In this document: in pieces, positions 1-7,007 of the stretch
How the letters are laid out: every line of letters starts with the position of its first letter
How positions within the stretch are numbered: position 1 is the stretch's first letter
Assembly: GCA_903891395.1 (NCBI GenBank)
Contig: CAITEM010000503.1
Coordinates: forward strand, 1-16,503
Length of the DNA stretch: 16,503 nucleotides
DNA from: an uncultured Hyphomicrobiales bacterium
Lineage (GTDB): Bacteria > Pseudomonadota > Alphaproteobacteria > Rhizobiales > Xanthobacteraceae
Direction: 5' to 3'
Notes under the pieces: model-generated
Seen by the model: only the letters and a program-made list of their open reading frames with translations
Databases searched by the model: none
What the model was told of the DNA's origin: nothing
Translations under genes and position numbers: made by a program

Positions 1-1364
1 GATCACGCAACGAATGGATCCAATGGATCCAGGACATCGGCGACCAGCGCGGCATCGTGCGCAACTACACGAAGTTCGATTACGAATTCCGTACCGGCCG
101 CAACATCAAGCAGATCACGCATCGCGCCATGCAACTCGCCAAGAGCGATCCGATGGGCCCGGTCTATCTGGTCGGCGCGCGCGAGGTGATGGAAGAGGAA
201 GTCGCACCGGTAGCGATCGACACCGGCGAATGGCCGGCGATCGCCGCGTCGCCCCTCCGATCCCAGGACGCCGCGGAACTGGCGCAAGCGCTGGCGGCGG
301 CAAAGCGCCCGTTGATCGTGACCAGCTATGCCGGCCGCAACCCGGCGGCGGTGGGTGAATTGACTCGATTGTGCGAACGCGCCGGCATCGCCGTGCTGGA
401 GCAATCGCCGGTCTGCCTGAACTTTCCGCTCGATCATCCGCTCTACATGGGCAACCGCTGGAGCGAACCGCATCAGGAGCCGGTGCTGGCCGAGGCCGAC
501 GTGGTGCTGGTCATCGACAGCGACGCGCCTTGGGTGCCGTCGATCAGCAAGCCGAATGCGGACGCCAGTGTGTTCCACATCGACGTCGATCCGCTGAAAG
601 AAAAAATCCCGCTCTGGTACTTCAAGGCGCGGCGGGTTTTGCGCGCCGACGGCGCCACTGCGCTGGAGCAGATCAATGAAGCACTGAAAGGCATCAAGCT
701 CGACCCCGCCGTGGTGAAGGAACGCACCGCGCACTACAGCAAGCTCGGCAAGGCGCGCGCCGAAGATCTCCTCAAGCGCGAACAGCCGACCGGCATCATT
801 ACCGCGGAATATTTCACCGCGTGTCTGCGTAAATATGTCGACAGTAACACCATCGTACTCAGCGAGATGATCACGAATTACCCGATCGTCACCAACCATT
901 TGCGGCCGTCGACTCCCGGCCAATATTTCCTCAGCGGCGGTAGTTCGCTCGGCTGGAACGGCGGCGCCGCCATCGGCGCCAAGCTCGCCCATCCGGGCAA
1001 GATGGTCATCGCGCTATCGGGTGACGGTTCCTACATGTTTTCGGTGCCATCGTCAGTGCACTGGATGGCGCGGAAATACAAAACGCCGTTCCTGCAGATC
1101 GTGTACAATAACGGCGGCTGGCGTTCGCCGAAAATGTCGACGCTCGCCGTGCATCCGGACGGCTACGCCAGCCGCGCCAATGCCGTCGGTGTCGAATTCG
1201 ACCCGGCGCCCGACCATTCGGAAATTGCCGCGGCGGCGGGCGGCGCCTGGGCGCGCAAAGTCGAACGCCCCGAGGAAATCGAAGCGGCGTTGGCGGAGGC
1301 CTTTGCCGTGGTGCGCGACGAGAAACGTTGCGCCGTGCTCGACGTCCGATTGCCGCATCTTTGA
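1..1364 (+). CDS. Thiamine pyrophosphate-dependent enzyme, acetolactate synthase-like (5' truncated)
   Basis: The reading frame is open from the first bases of the window (codons begin at position 3) to TGA at 1362-1364, so the true start lies upstream; the internal GTG at 57 is not a credible start. The C-terminal cofactor domain is complete. It has a GDG at 1020-1028 followed about 25 residues later by NN (in IVYNNGG), the TPP/Mg-binding motif, and the preceding GGSSLGWNGGAAIGAK stretch is typical of the acetolactate synthase/benzoylformate decarboxylase superfamily. It aligns with the second TPP enzyme (2982-4685) from about that protein's residue 125 onward. Roughly 124 residues are therefore missing, including the catalytic Glu region. 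Known family reactions are 2-oxo-acid decarboxylation or carboligation. The substrate cannot be named. An aldehyde dehydrogenase follows 65 bases later, which suggests (inference) that an aldehyde is the product. High confidence in family, low in reaction. Confidence 0.9.
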   Translation, partial: SRNEWIQWIQDIGDQRGIVRNYTKFDYEFRTGRNIKQITHRAMQLAKSDPMGPVYLVGAREVMEEEVAPVAIDTGEWPAIAASPLRSQDAAELAQALAAAKRPLIVTSYAGRNPAAVGELTRLCERAGIAVLEQSPVCLNFPLDHPLYMGNRWSEPHQEPVLAEADVVLVIDSDAPWVPSISKPNADASVFHIDVDPLKEKIPLWYFKARRVLRADGATALEQINEALKGIKLDPAVVKERTAHYSKLGKARAEDLLKREQPTGIITAEYFTACLRKYVDSNTIVLSEMITNYPIVTNHLRPSTPGQYFLSGGSSLGWNGGAAIGAKLAHPGKMVIALSGDGSYMFSVPSSVHWMARKYKTPFLQIVYNNGGWRSPKMSTLAVHPDGYASRANAVGVEFDPAPDHSEIAAAAGGAWARKVERPEEIEAALAEAFAVVRDEKRCAVLDVRLPHL

Positions 1365-1376
1365 GACCTTAAACCG

Positions 1377-1401
1377 CAGCCGGCCTCATCGGCCGACGCT
1401 G
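1377..1401 (+). other. Small intercistronic hairpin
   Basis: CGGCC (1381-1385) and GGCCG (1391-1395) pair across a five-base loop. The stem can be extended by CAGC/GCTG (1377-1380 and 1398-1401) past a two-base bulge. No T-run follows, so a terminator role is doubtful. It lies between the TPP enzyme and aldehyde dehydrogenase genes and may only modulate the mRNA. Confidence 0.3.
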
Positions 1402-1429
1402 TCATAACAACGCGACCAGGGAGAGTGAC

Positions 1430-2872
1430 ATGAACGTCCAGCTTCTGATCGACGGCGACGACGTAAAGTCGCGCGGCAAAACCACCTTCGAACGCAAGGA
1501 TCCCTACACCAGCAAGGTCGCCACCATCGCCGAGGCGGGATCGGTAGACGACGTCAACGCCGCCTGCGATGCGGCCGCCGCCGCGTTCCCGGCCTGGTCC
1601 GAGAAAGGCCCGACCGAACGCCGCATGCTGCTGCTCAAGGCGGCCGACCTGTTGGAGGCCAAGAGCGCCGACTTCATCAAGCTGATGATGGAAGAAACCG
1701 GCGCGACCGGCCCGTGGTCCGGATTCAACGTCATGTTTGCAGCCAAAGTGCTGCGCGAGGCGGCCTGCATGACCACCATGATCCATGGCGAGGTCATTCC
1801 CTCCGACAAGCCAGGCTGCTTTTCGATGGCGATCCGCCAGCCAGCCGGCGTCTGCGTCGGCATGGCGCCGTGGAACGCGCCGGTGATCCTCGGCGTGCGC
1901 GCGGTGGCGATGCCACTCGCCTGCGGCAATACGGTGGTGATGAAGGCGTCTGAAACCTGCCCCGGCACGCACATGCTGATCGGCAAAGTGCTGCAGGAAG
2001 CGGGACTGCCCAAAGGCGTCATCAACGTCGTCACGCATTCGCGCGAGGACGCGCCGGCAGTGACCGAAGCGCTGATCGCGCACCCCGCCGTGCGCCGCAT
2101 CAATTTCACCGGCTCAAGCCATGTCGGCCGAATCGTCGCGCAGACCGCGGCGAAGTATCTCAAGCCGGTGCTGCTCGAACTCGGCGGCAAGGCACCGCTG
2201 CTGGTGCTCGACGACGCTAACATTGACGACGCGGTCGACGCCGCCGCCTTCGGCGCTTTCATGCATCAGGGCCAAATCTGCATGTCGACCGAGCGCATCA
2301 TCGTCGACAACAAGATCGCCGACATCTTTGTCGGCAAGCTGGCAAATAAGGCCAACGCCCTTCCCTACGGCGATCCGCGCACCAAAGTCGTGCTCGGCTC
2401 GCTGGTCAGCGAGCATTCTGCCGACCGCATGCAGGAACTGCTCGACGACGCCGTCAAACTCGGCGCCAAGCTCGTCGCCGGCGGCAAACGCGCCGGCACC
2501 GTCTGGTCGGCGACATTGCTCGACAATGTCACGCCGAAGATGCGCATCTACAAGGAAGAGTCGTTCGGCCCGGTGAAAAGCATCATCCGCGTCGACGGCG
2601 ACGACGAAGCCGTGCGGATCGGCAACGACACCGAATACGGCCTGTCGTCGGCGGTGTTCAGCGAGAATATCCAGCGCGCGCTGGCCGTGGCCAAGCGCAT
2701 CCAGGCCGGCATCTGCCACATCAACGGGCCGACCGTGAACGACGAGGCGCAGATGCCGTTCGGCGGCACCAAGGATTCCGGTTACGGCCGCTTCGGCGGA
2801 ACCGCCGCGATCGCCGAATTCACAGAATTGCGCTGGATCACCATCGAAAGCCACCAGCACTATCCGTTCTGA
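1430..2872 (+). CDS. NAD(P)-dependent aldehyde dehydrogenase (aromatic-aldehyde type)
   Basis: This 480-residue protein has the normal length of the ALDH superfamily, which oxidises aldehydes to carboxylic acids in the cytoplasm. Key residues are visible: W148-N149 in APWNAP (oxyanion Asn), FTGSSHVG at 226-233 (nucleotide-binding turn), catalytic Glu250 in LELGGKAP, nucleophile Cys284 in GQICMS, and a C-terminal EESFGPV motif followed by MPFGGTKDSGYGRFGG. The overall flavour (GMAPWNAPVILGVRA, MHQGQICMSTERI) resembles salicylaldehyde, vanillin or benzaldehyde dehydrogenases, but the substrate is inferred only. The ATG at 1430 is supported by AGGGAG at 1418-1423. It lies between two TPP enzymes, so it may oxidise the aldehyde released by a 2-oxo-acid decarboxylase, as MdlC/MdlD do in the mandelate pathway. 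A perfect hairpin follows the gene. Confidence 0.95.
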   Translation: MNVQLLIDGDDVKSRGKTTFERKDPYTSKVATIAEAGSVDDVNAACDAAAAAFPAWSEKGPTERRMLLLKAADLLEAKSADFIKLMMEETGATGPWSGFNVMFAAKVLREAACMTTMIHGEVIPSDKPGCFSMAIRQPAGVCVGMAPWNAPVILGVRAVAMPLACGNTVVMKASETCPGTHMLIGKVLQEAGLPKGVINVVTHSREDAPAVTEALIAHPAVRRINFTGSSHVGRIVAQTAAKYLKPVLLELGGKAPLLVLDDANIDDAVDAAAFGAFMHQGQICMSTERIIVDNKIADIFVGKLANKANALPYGDPRTKVVLGSLVSEHSADRMQELLDDAVKLGAKLVAGGKRAGTVWSATLLDNVTPKMRIYKEESFGPVKSIIRVDGDDEAVRIGNDTEYGLSSAVFSENIQRALAVAKRIQAGICHINGPTVNDEAQMPFGGTKDSGYGRFGGTAAIAEFTELRWITIESHQHYPF

Positions 2873-2881
2873 CATACCTGG

Positions 2882-2906
2882 CCGGCCCACCCGCAAGGTG
2901 GGCCGG
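2882..2906 (+). terminator. Strong GC-rich hairpin after the aldehyde dehydrogenase
   Basis: CCGGCCCACC (2882-2891) and GGTGGGCCGG (2897-2906) are perfect complements, giving a 10-bp stem with a five-base CGCAA loop, nine bases after the stop codon. The following bases (GTTACGTTT) are only weakly T-rich. It may be a leaky intrinsic terminator or an mRNA-stabilising hairpin rather than a full stop. It is the best candidate boundary between the first two genes and the downstream ones. Confidence 0.6.
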
Positions 2907-2913
2907 GTTACGT

Positions 2914-2971
2914 TTGCGCCCTCCCGCCTCGTCGCGTAAAACCCTGTCCGAAAAACGATAAAAACACAGGG
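2914..2971 (+). promoter_or_regulatory. Possible promoter with inverted repeat before the second TPP enzyme
   Basis: After the hairpin there is TTGCGC (2914-2919), a 17-base spacer, and TAAAAC (2937-2942), which reads as a weak sigma-70-like promoter. Immediately downstream, CCCTGT (2942-2947) and ACAGGG (2966-2971) form a six-base inverted repeat around an A-rich 18-base spacer. The right arm also carries the nearest Shine-Dalgarno-like AGGGA, about ten bases from the ATG at 2982. It could be an operator or an RNA stem that hides the ribosome site. Both readings are pattern-based only. Confidence 0.25.
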
Positions 2972-2981
2972 ACGAGACGGC

Positions 2982-4685
2982 ATGGCCGTTCCACCACCAG
3001 GACAACGACCGGCGATTGCCGCGGACGCTTATTTGCGGGCGCTGGCCGACCACGGCATCGATTTTTTCTTTGCCAATCCGGGCACCGACTTCCCGCCGAT
3101 CGTCGAAGCCTTCGGCCGTGCCAAAAAGACCAACGCCAAGGTTCCGAAACCCGTGCTGGTGCCGCACGAGAACCTTGCGGTCGCCATGGCGCATGGCGCT
3201 TACCTCATGAACGGCAAGCCGCAGGCGGTGATGGTCCACGTCAATGTCGGCACCGCGAACACCATCAACAATCTCACCAACCTGTCGCGTGACCGCGTGC
3301 CGCTGCTGCTTGCCGCCGGCCGCACGCCGATCAGCGAAAAAGGGAAATTCGGTTCGCGCTCGCGCCCGATCCACTGGGCGCAGGAAATGTTCGATCAGGC
3401 TGGCATGGTGCGCGAATTGGTGAAGTGGGATTACGAACTGCGCAATCCCGATCAGATCGGCGACGTCGTGTCGCGCGGCGTCGACGTCGCGATGGCGCAC
3501 CCGCGCGGCCCGGTCTACATGGTGCTGCCGCGCGAACCACTGTCGGCGCCGGTCGCCGAGCCGATTGCGCCGATCAAGCCGCGGCCGCAATCGGCCGCCG
3601 TCTTTCCCGACCCGAAGGCGATCGCGGCGCTGGCGGAATGGATCTCATCCGCCGAACGGCCGCTGATCATCGCCGCGACCTTGCCGGCCGAAGCGGTGCC
3701 GATCTTGGCGCATCTTGCCGAGCGCTGCGCCATCCCGGTGGTAACGCATAATCCGCGCACCGTCTGCATGCCGTCGAGCCACCCGATGCATTTCGGTTTC
3801 GAGCCCGGCGCGCTGTTGACCGACGCCGACCTCGTGATCTCGCTGGAATCCGACGTACCGTGGATTCCGCATCTGCAGCATCCTCCGGCCGGCTGCCACG
3901 TCGCCCATATCGCCGAGGACCCGGTGTTCGCGCGCTATCCGATGCGCACTTTCCCGAGCGACCTCAACATCCAGGCCGGCGTCGTCAATGCGCTGCGCGC
4001 GCTGTCCGATGCCGTCGAGCACCGCCTGCAGATGGCGGAGGCGCGCATCGCCTCGCGCCGCGCCAAGCTGACGGAGCGCATGCGCACGCGGCGCGCGCAA
4101 CTCGCCAAGGATTCCGCGGTGACGGGCGACAATATTTCGCCCGCCTATCTGTCACGCTGTATCGGCGAAGCGGTCGGCGACGACGCCATCATCTTCAACG
4201 AATATTCGCTGCGCACCGACCACTGCACGCGCGAAAAGCCCGGCACGCTGTTCGCGCTCGGGCCGGCGGGCGGCCTCGGCTGGGGCCTGGGCGCGGCGCT
4301 CGGCGCCAAGCTGGCGTCGCCCGACTCCTTCGTCGTCGCGACGCTCGGCGACGGCGCCTACATGTTCTCCAACCCGATGGTGGGCCACTGGGTGTCGGCA
4401 GCGCACAAGCTGCCGATCCTCACCATCATCTTCAACAACGCCCGTTACGGCGCCGTGCGCAACTCGACGCTGTCGATGTTCAAGGACGGCGTTGCCGGCG
4501 AGAACGACGGCCGCGATCTCGCCGATCTCGATCCGGCGCCGCCCTACGACGAAATGGCGCGCGCCCAAGGCGCCTATACCGAACGGGTCGAAAAAGCCGC
4601 CGACCTGCCCATCGCGCTGATCCGCGCCCGCGACGCCGTTCTCAACGGCCGTCAGGCGCTGCTCAACGTCATCACCCCCTACTAA
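2982..4685 (+). CDS. Thiamine pyrophosphate-dependent enzyme, acetolactate synthase/decarboxylase-like
   Basis: This complete 567-residue member of the acetolactate synthase-like TPP family is a probable cytoplasmic oligomer. The N-terminal PYR domain has FFANPGTDFPPI (about 29-40) and HEN with Glu63, the expected glutamate that activates the TPP aminopyrimidine. The central domain spans about 190-350. The C-terminal PP domain has GLGWGLGAALGAK, GDG at 456-458, and NN at 485-486, the Mg/TPP motif. It is clearly paralogous to the protein ending at 1364, but divergent: active-site-facing segments such as NNARYGAVRNSTLSMF and NNGGWRSPKMSTLAV differ. That suggests a different substrate rather than redundancy. 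No ALS regulatory subunit is nearby and other ilv genes are absent, which argues against branched-chain amino acid synthesis. The amidohydrolase follows after 24 bases, probably in one operon. Exact reaction unknown. Confidence 0.93.
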   Translation: MAVPPPGQRPAIAADAYLRALADHGIDFFFANPGTDFPPIVEAFGRAKKTNAKVPKPVLVPHENLAVAMAHGAYLMNGKPQAVMVHVNVGTANTINNLTNLSRDRVPLLLAAGRTPISEKGKFGSRSRPIHWAQEMFDQAGMVRELVKWDYELRNPDQIGDVVSRGVDVAMAHPRGPVYMVLPREPLSAPVAEPIAPIKPRPQSAAVFPDPKAIAALAEWISSAERPLIIAATLPAEAVPILAHLAERCAIPVVTHNPRTVCMPSSHPMHFGFEPGALLTDADLVISLESDVPWIPHLQHPPAGCHVAHIAEDPVFARYPMRTFPSDLNIQAGVVNALRALSDAVEHRLQMAEARIASRRAKLTERMRTRRAQLAKDSAVTGDNISPAYLSRCIGEAVGDDAIIFNEYSLRTDHCTREKPGTLFALGPAGGLGWGLGAALGAKLASPDSFVVATLGDGAYMFSNPMVGHWVSAAHKLPILTIIFNNARYGAVRNSTLSMFKDGVAGENDGRDLADLDPAPPYDEMARAQGAYTERVEKAADLPIALIRARDAVLNGRQALLNVITPY

Positions 4686-4709
4686 CCGCCCGTAAGCGAA
4701 GGAAAGCCC

Positions 4710-4736
4710 ATGCGTATCGACGCCTAGACCCATTTC
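4710..4736 (+). pseudogene. Disrupted native start of the amidohydrolase: ATG plus in-frame amber codon
   Basis: An ATG at 4710 with a good ribosome site (GAAGGA at 4698-4703) encodes M-R-I-D-A, then TAG (4725-4727), then T-H-F and the ATG at 4737, all in the frame of the downstream amidohydrolase. M-x-I-D-A-x-T-H-F is how full-length ACMSD-like amidohydrolases begin, carrying the first strand and the D-x-H-x-H metal motif. TAG occupies the place of the first metal His. TAG is used as a normal stop elsewhere in this window (6943-6945, 11566-11568), so it is unlikely to be reassigned. Either this is a nonsense mutation or sequence error, or translation restarts at 4737, which has no Shine-Dalgarno of its own. 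Confidence 0.75.
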
Positions 4737-5726
4737 ATGCCGAGCCGGATGTTCAAGCTGCTGGTCGATAGCGGCTATCCCGATATCGGCAAGCGCATGC
4801 GCGAAGTGCCGTGCATTTACGACATCGATCTCCGCAAGAAGGTGGTCGACACCTTCAAGGACTATGCGCAGATCCTGTCTTATCCAATGCCGCCGCTTGA
4901 GGTCTTCACCAAAGGTGACGGCGTCAAAGCCAACGAATACGCCAAACTGATCAACGACGAATTCGCCGAGATTTGCGCCAAGGACAAGGACCATTTCCCG
5001 GGCTGGGTGGCTCAGATTGCGCTGAACGCTCCGGATGTCGGTGTCGGCGAAGCCAAGCGCGCGATTGCCGCCGGCGCGCTCGGCGTGCAGATCTACACCA
5101 ACATCTCCGGCAAGCCGCTCGACGAGCCGGAGATCGAACCCTTCTTCGCCGCGAGGGAAAAGCTCGACAAGCCGATCTGGCTGCATCCGGCGCGCAACGC
5201 CAGCTTCTCCGACTACGCCGCGGAAAAGAAGTCGCGGTATGAGATCTGGTGGACGCTCGGTTGGTCCTACGAGACCACGGCGGCGATGTCGCGGCTGGTG
5301 TTCTCGAAGCTGATGGACAAATACCCGAACCTGAAAATCATCACCCACCATTTCGGCGGCATCGCGCCGATGCTGGAAGGCCGTATCGGACCGGGCTGGG
5401 ATCAACTCGGCGCTCGCACGTCGGACGAGGATCTCCAGGTGCTTTACAAGAGCCTGAAGCGACGCCCGCTCGATTACTTCAAGCACCAGTTCTATGCCGA
5501 CACCGCGACCTTCACCGGCGAGCCGGCGATGCACGCCGGCTTTGCGTTCTTCGACCTCGACAAGATCGTGTTCGCCTCGGACTGCCCGTTCGATCCTGAA
5601 AAGGGCACGATGTACACCCGCGAGACGCTGCGCATCATCGAGGAAAAGGACATGCCGAAGGCCGACAAGGAAAAGGTCTGGCACGGCAACCTCGAGCGCA
5701 TCACCGGCGTGAAGTTTCCGACCTGA
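4737..5726 (+). CDS. Amidohydrolase family protein (ACMSD-like, PF04909 type), N-terminus cut by a stop codon
   Basis: The intact part is 329 residues of a TIM-barrel metal-dependent amidohydrolase. Family members include aminocarboxymuconate-semialdehyde decarboxylase, gamma-resorcylate decarboxylase and 5-carboxyvanillate decarboxylase, which remove carboxyl groups from aromatic or muconate-type acids. Visible ligand motifs are H150 in WLHPARN, H204-H205 in ITHHFGG, and D282 in FASDCPFDPE. The N-terminal D-x-H-x-H ligand pair should lie just before this ATG, but is interrupted by TAG at 4725-4727 (see the separate entry). From M4737 the protein would lack at least one metal-binding segment and may be inactive or poorly translated. 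The rest of the frame is undamaged with normal codon use, so any lesion is recent or the base is miscalled. The gene lies 24 bases after the TPP enzyme and 13 before the FAD monooxygenase, consistent with one catabolic operon. Confidence 0.85.
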   Translation: MPSRMFKLLVDSGYPDIGKRMREVPCIYDIDLRKKVVDTFKDYAQILSYPMPPLEVFTKGDGVKANEYAKLINDEFAEICAKDKDHFPGWVAQIALNAPDVGVGEAKRAIAAGALGVQIYTNISGKPLDEPEIEPFFAAREKLDKPIWLHPARNASFSDYAAEKKSRYEIWWTLGWSYETTAAMSRLVFSKLMDKYPNLKIITHHFGGIAPMLEGRIGPGWDQLGARTSDEDLQVLYKSLKRRPLDYFKHQFYADTATFTGEPAMHAGFAFFDLDKIVFASDCPFDPEKGTMYTRETLRIIEEKDMPKADKEKVWHGNLERITGVKFPT

Positions 5727-5739
5727 GCAAGAAACGCGA

Positions 5740-6945
5740 ATGGCGGAGCGCCGACCAGTCGTTATTGCCGGCGCCGGCCCGACCGGACTGATGTGCGCGC
5801 TGGCGTTACGCCGGCAGGACATCCCGGTCGTGCTGTGCGAGGCCGAGCCGGGCCTGACCCACGATCTCCGCGCCGGGGCGTTTCATCCCCCGACGCTGGA
5901 GATGATGGCGCCTTACGGCATCACCGAGCGGATGCTGATCGACGGCATCAAGGTGCGGCGCTGGCAGATCCGCAACAAGCCCGGAGACTTGATTGCCGAG
6001 TTCGACCTCGGCCTGCTCGCCGATATCACGCCGTTTCCGCATCGCCTGCATCTCGAGCAACACCGGCTGACGCCGATCCAACTCGATATTCTCAAGAGTG
6101 AGGGCGGCGCAGACATTCGCTTCGGCTGCAAGATCACCGGCTTCACGCAAAGCGCCCACGGCGTTTCGGTAGCGATCGAGCGCAACGGCGAGAGCGAGAC
6201 CGTCGAGGCTTCGTGGCTGATCGGCGCCGACGGCGGCCGCAGCGTCGTGCGCAAAGTGTCGGGCGTCGAGTTCGAGGGCTTCACCTGGCCGGAGACTTTC
6301 GTCGTCGCCAGCACGATCCACGACTTCGGCGAACAGGGCTTCGCCTATAACTGCTACATCGCGGACCCGACGGAGTTCGGCGCGCTGTTCAAGCTGCCGC
6401 ACGACGGGCCGCCCGGCCTGTGGCGGCTCGCTTACCCCGCCAATCCCGACGAAAGCGACGAGGCCTTGCTCGAAGCGCCGCGTGTCGAGGCCGCGCTGCA
6501 ACGGCTGGTGCAAAAACCCGAGCCCTATGACGTCGTCTACAAGAGCACCTACCGCGTCCATCAACGTGTCGCGGCGGCGTTCCGCGCGGGACGCGTGCTA
6601 CTGGCTGGCGATGCCGCGCATCTCAACAATCCGCTCGGCGGCTTTGGCCTCAACAGCGGCATCCACGACGCCATCAATCTCTGCGACAAGCTCGGCCACC
6701 ATTGGCACGGCGAGTCTGAGGACTTGCTCGACCTCTATTCGCGGCAGCGCCGCGCCGCCACCGTCGAACAGGTGCAGGCGATGTCGATCCGCAACAAGCA
6801 GATGATGGAGGAGCGCGACCCGGCGGTGCAGCGGGCGCGGCTCACGGAACTGATTGCCGTCGCCGCCGATCCCGCCAAGGCGCGCCAGCACATGCTCAAC
6901 ACTTCGATGATTTCGGGGCTGAAAAGAGCCAACGAAATCCAATAG
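5740..6945 (+). CDS. FAD-dependent monooxygenase (aromatic hydroxylase, PF01494 type)
   Basis: This 401-residue class A flavoprotein hydroxylase uses NAD(P)H and O2 to hydroxylate an aromatic or similar ring. The three class motifs are present: GAGPTG at 11-16 near the N-terminus (FAD ADP moiety), GADGGRS with Asp164-Gly165 (the DG motif for FAD and NAD(P)H), and RVLLAGDAAHLNNPLGGFGLNSG with G290-D291 (the GD motif binding the FAD ribityl chain). It lacks the C-terminal thioredoxin-like domain of the longer phenol hydroxylases, so it belongs with the shorter PHBH/UbiH/HppA-like forms. The ATG is 13 bases after the amidohydrolase stop, with only a weak AAGAAA ribosome signal, suggesting translational coupling. 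An adjacent decarboxylase-type gene and a ring hydroxylase fit aromatic acid catabolism. Substrate not determinable. Confidence 0.92.
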   Translation: MAERRPVVIAGAGPTGLMCALALRRQDIPVVLCEAEPGLTHDLRAGAFHPPTLEMMAPYGITERMLIDGIKVRRWQIRNKPGDLIAEFDLGLLADITPFPHRLHLEQHRLTPIQLDILKSEGGADIRFGCKITGFTQSAHGVSVAIERNGESETVEASWLIGADGGRSVVRKVSGVEFEGFTWPETFVVASTIHDFGEQGFAYNCYIADPTEFGALFKLPHDGPPGLWRLAYPANPDESDEALLEAPRVEAALQRLVQKPEPYDVVYKSTYRVHQRVAAAFRAGRVLLAGDAAHLNNPLGGFGLNSGIHDAINLCDKLGHHWHGESEDLLDLYSRQRRAATVEQVQAMSIRNKQMMEERDPAVQRARLTELIAVAADPAKARQHMLNTSMISGLKRANEIQ

Positions 6946-6977
6946 GCCCTGTGTAGATCGCCTGCGCCGATGGATTC

Positions 6978-6995
6978 AGCCCGCGCTTTCGGGCT
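6978..6995 (+). other. Short hairpin upstream of mutS
   Basis: AGCCCG (6978-6983) and CGGGCT (6990-6995) pair across a six-base CGCTTT loop. It lies between the monooxygenase stop and the mutS start, 12 bases before the ATG and next to the GAGG ribosome-site candidate. No T-run follows. It could be a weak transcription end for the catabolic operon or a leader structure of mutS. Confidence 0.35.
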
Positions 6996-7007
6996 AACCT
7001 GAGGCTC

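Noticed and set aside
16..33. Direct repeat of ATGGATCCA at the window start
   Set aside because: It encodes W-I-Q twice within the conserved TPP enzyme sequence, so it is a codon coincidence, not an element.
4725..4727. TAG read as a recoded amino acid (for example pyrrolysine or general suppression)
   Set aside because: TAG ends other genes in this window, no pyl genes or recoding signals are visible, and pyrrolysine use is not expected in this group. A mutation or error is simpler.
4152..5822. Minus-strand open frame of 556 codons opposite the second TPP enzyme and the amidohydrolase
   Set aside because: Antisense shadow; the plus strand carries clear catalytic motifs here.
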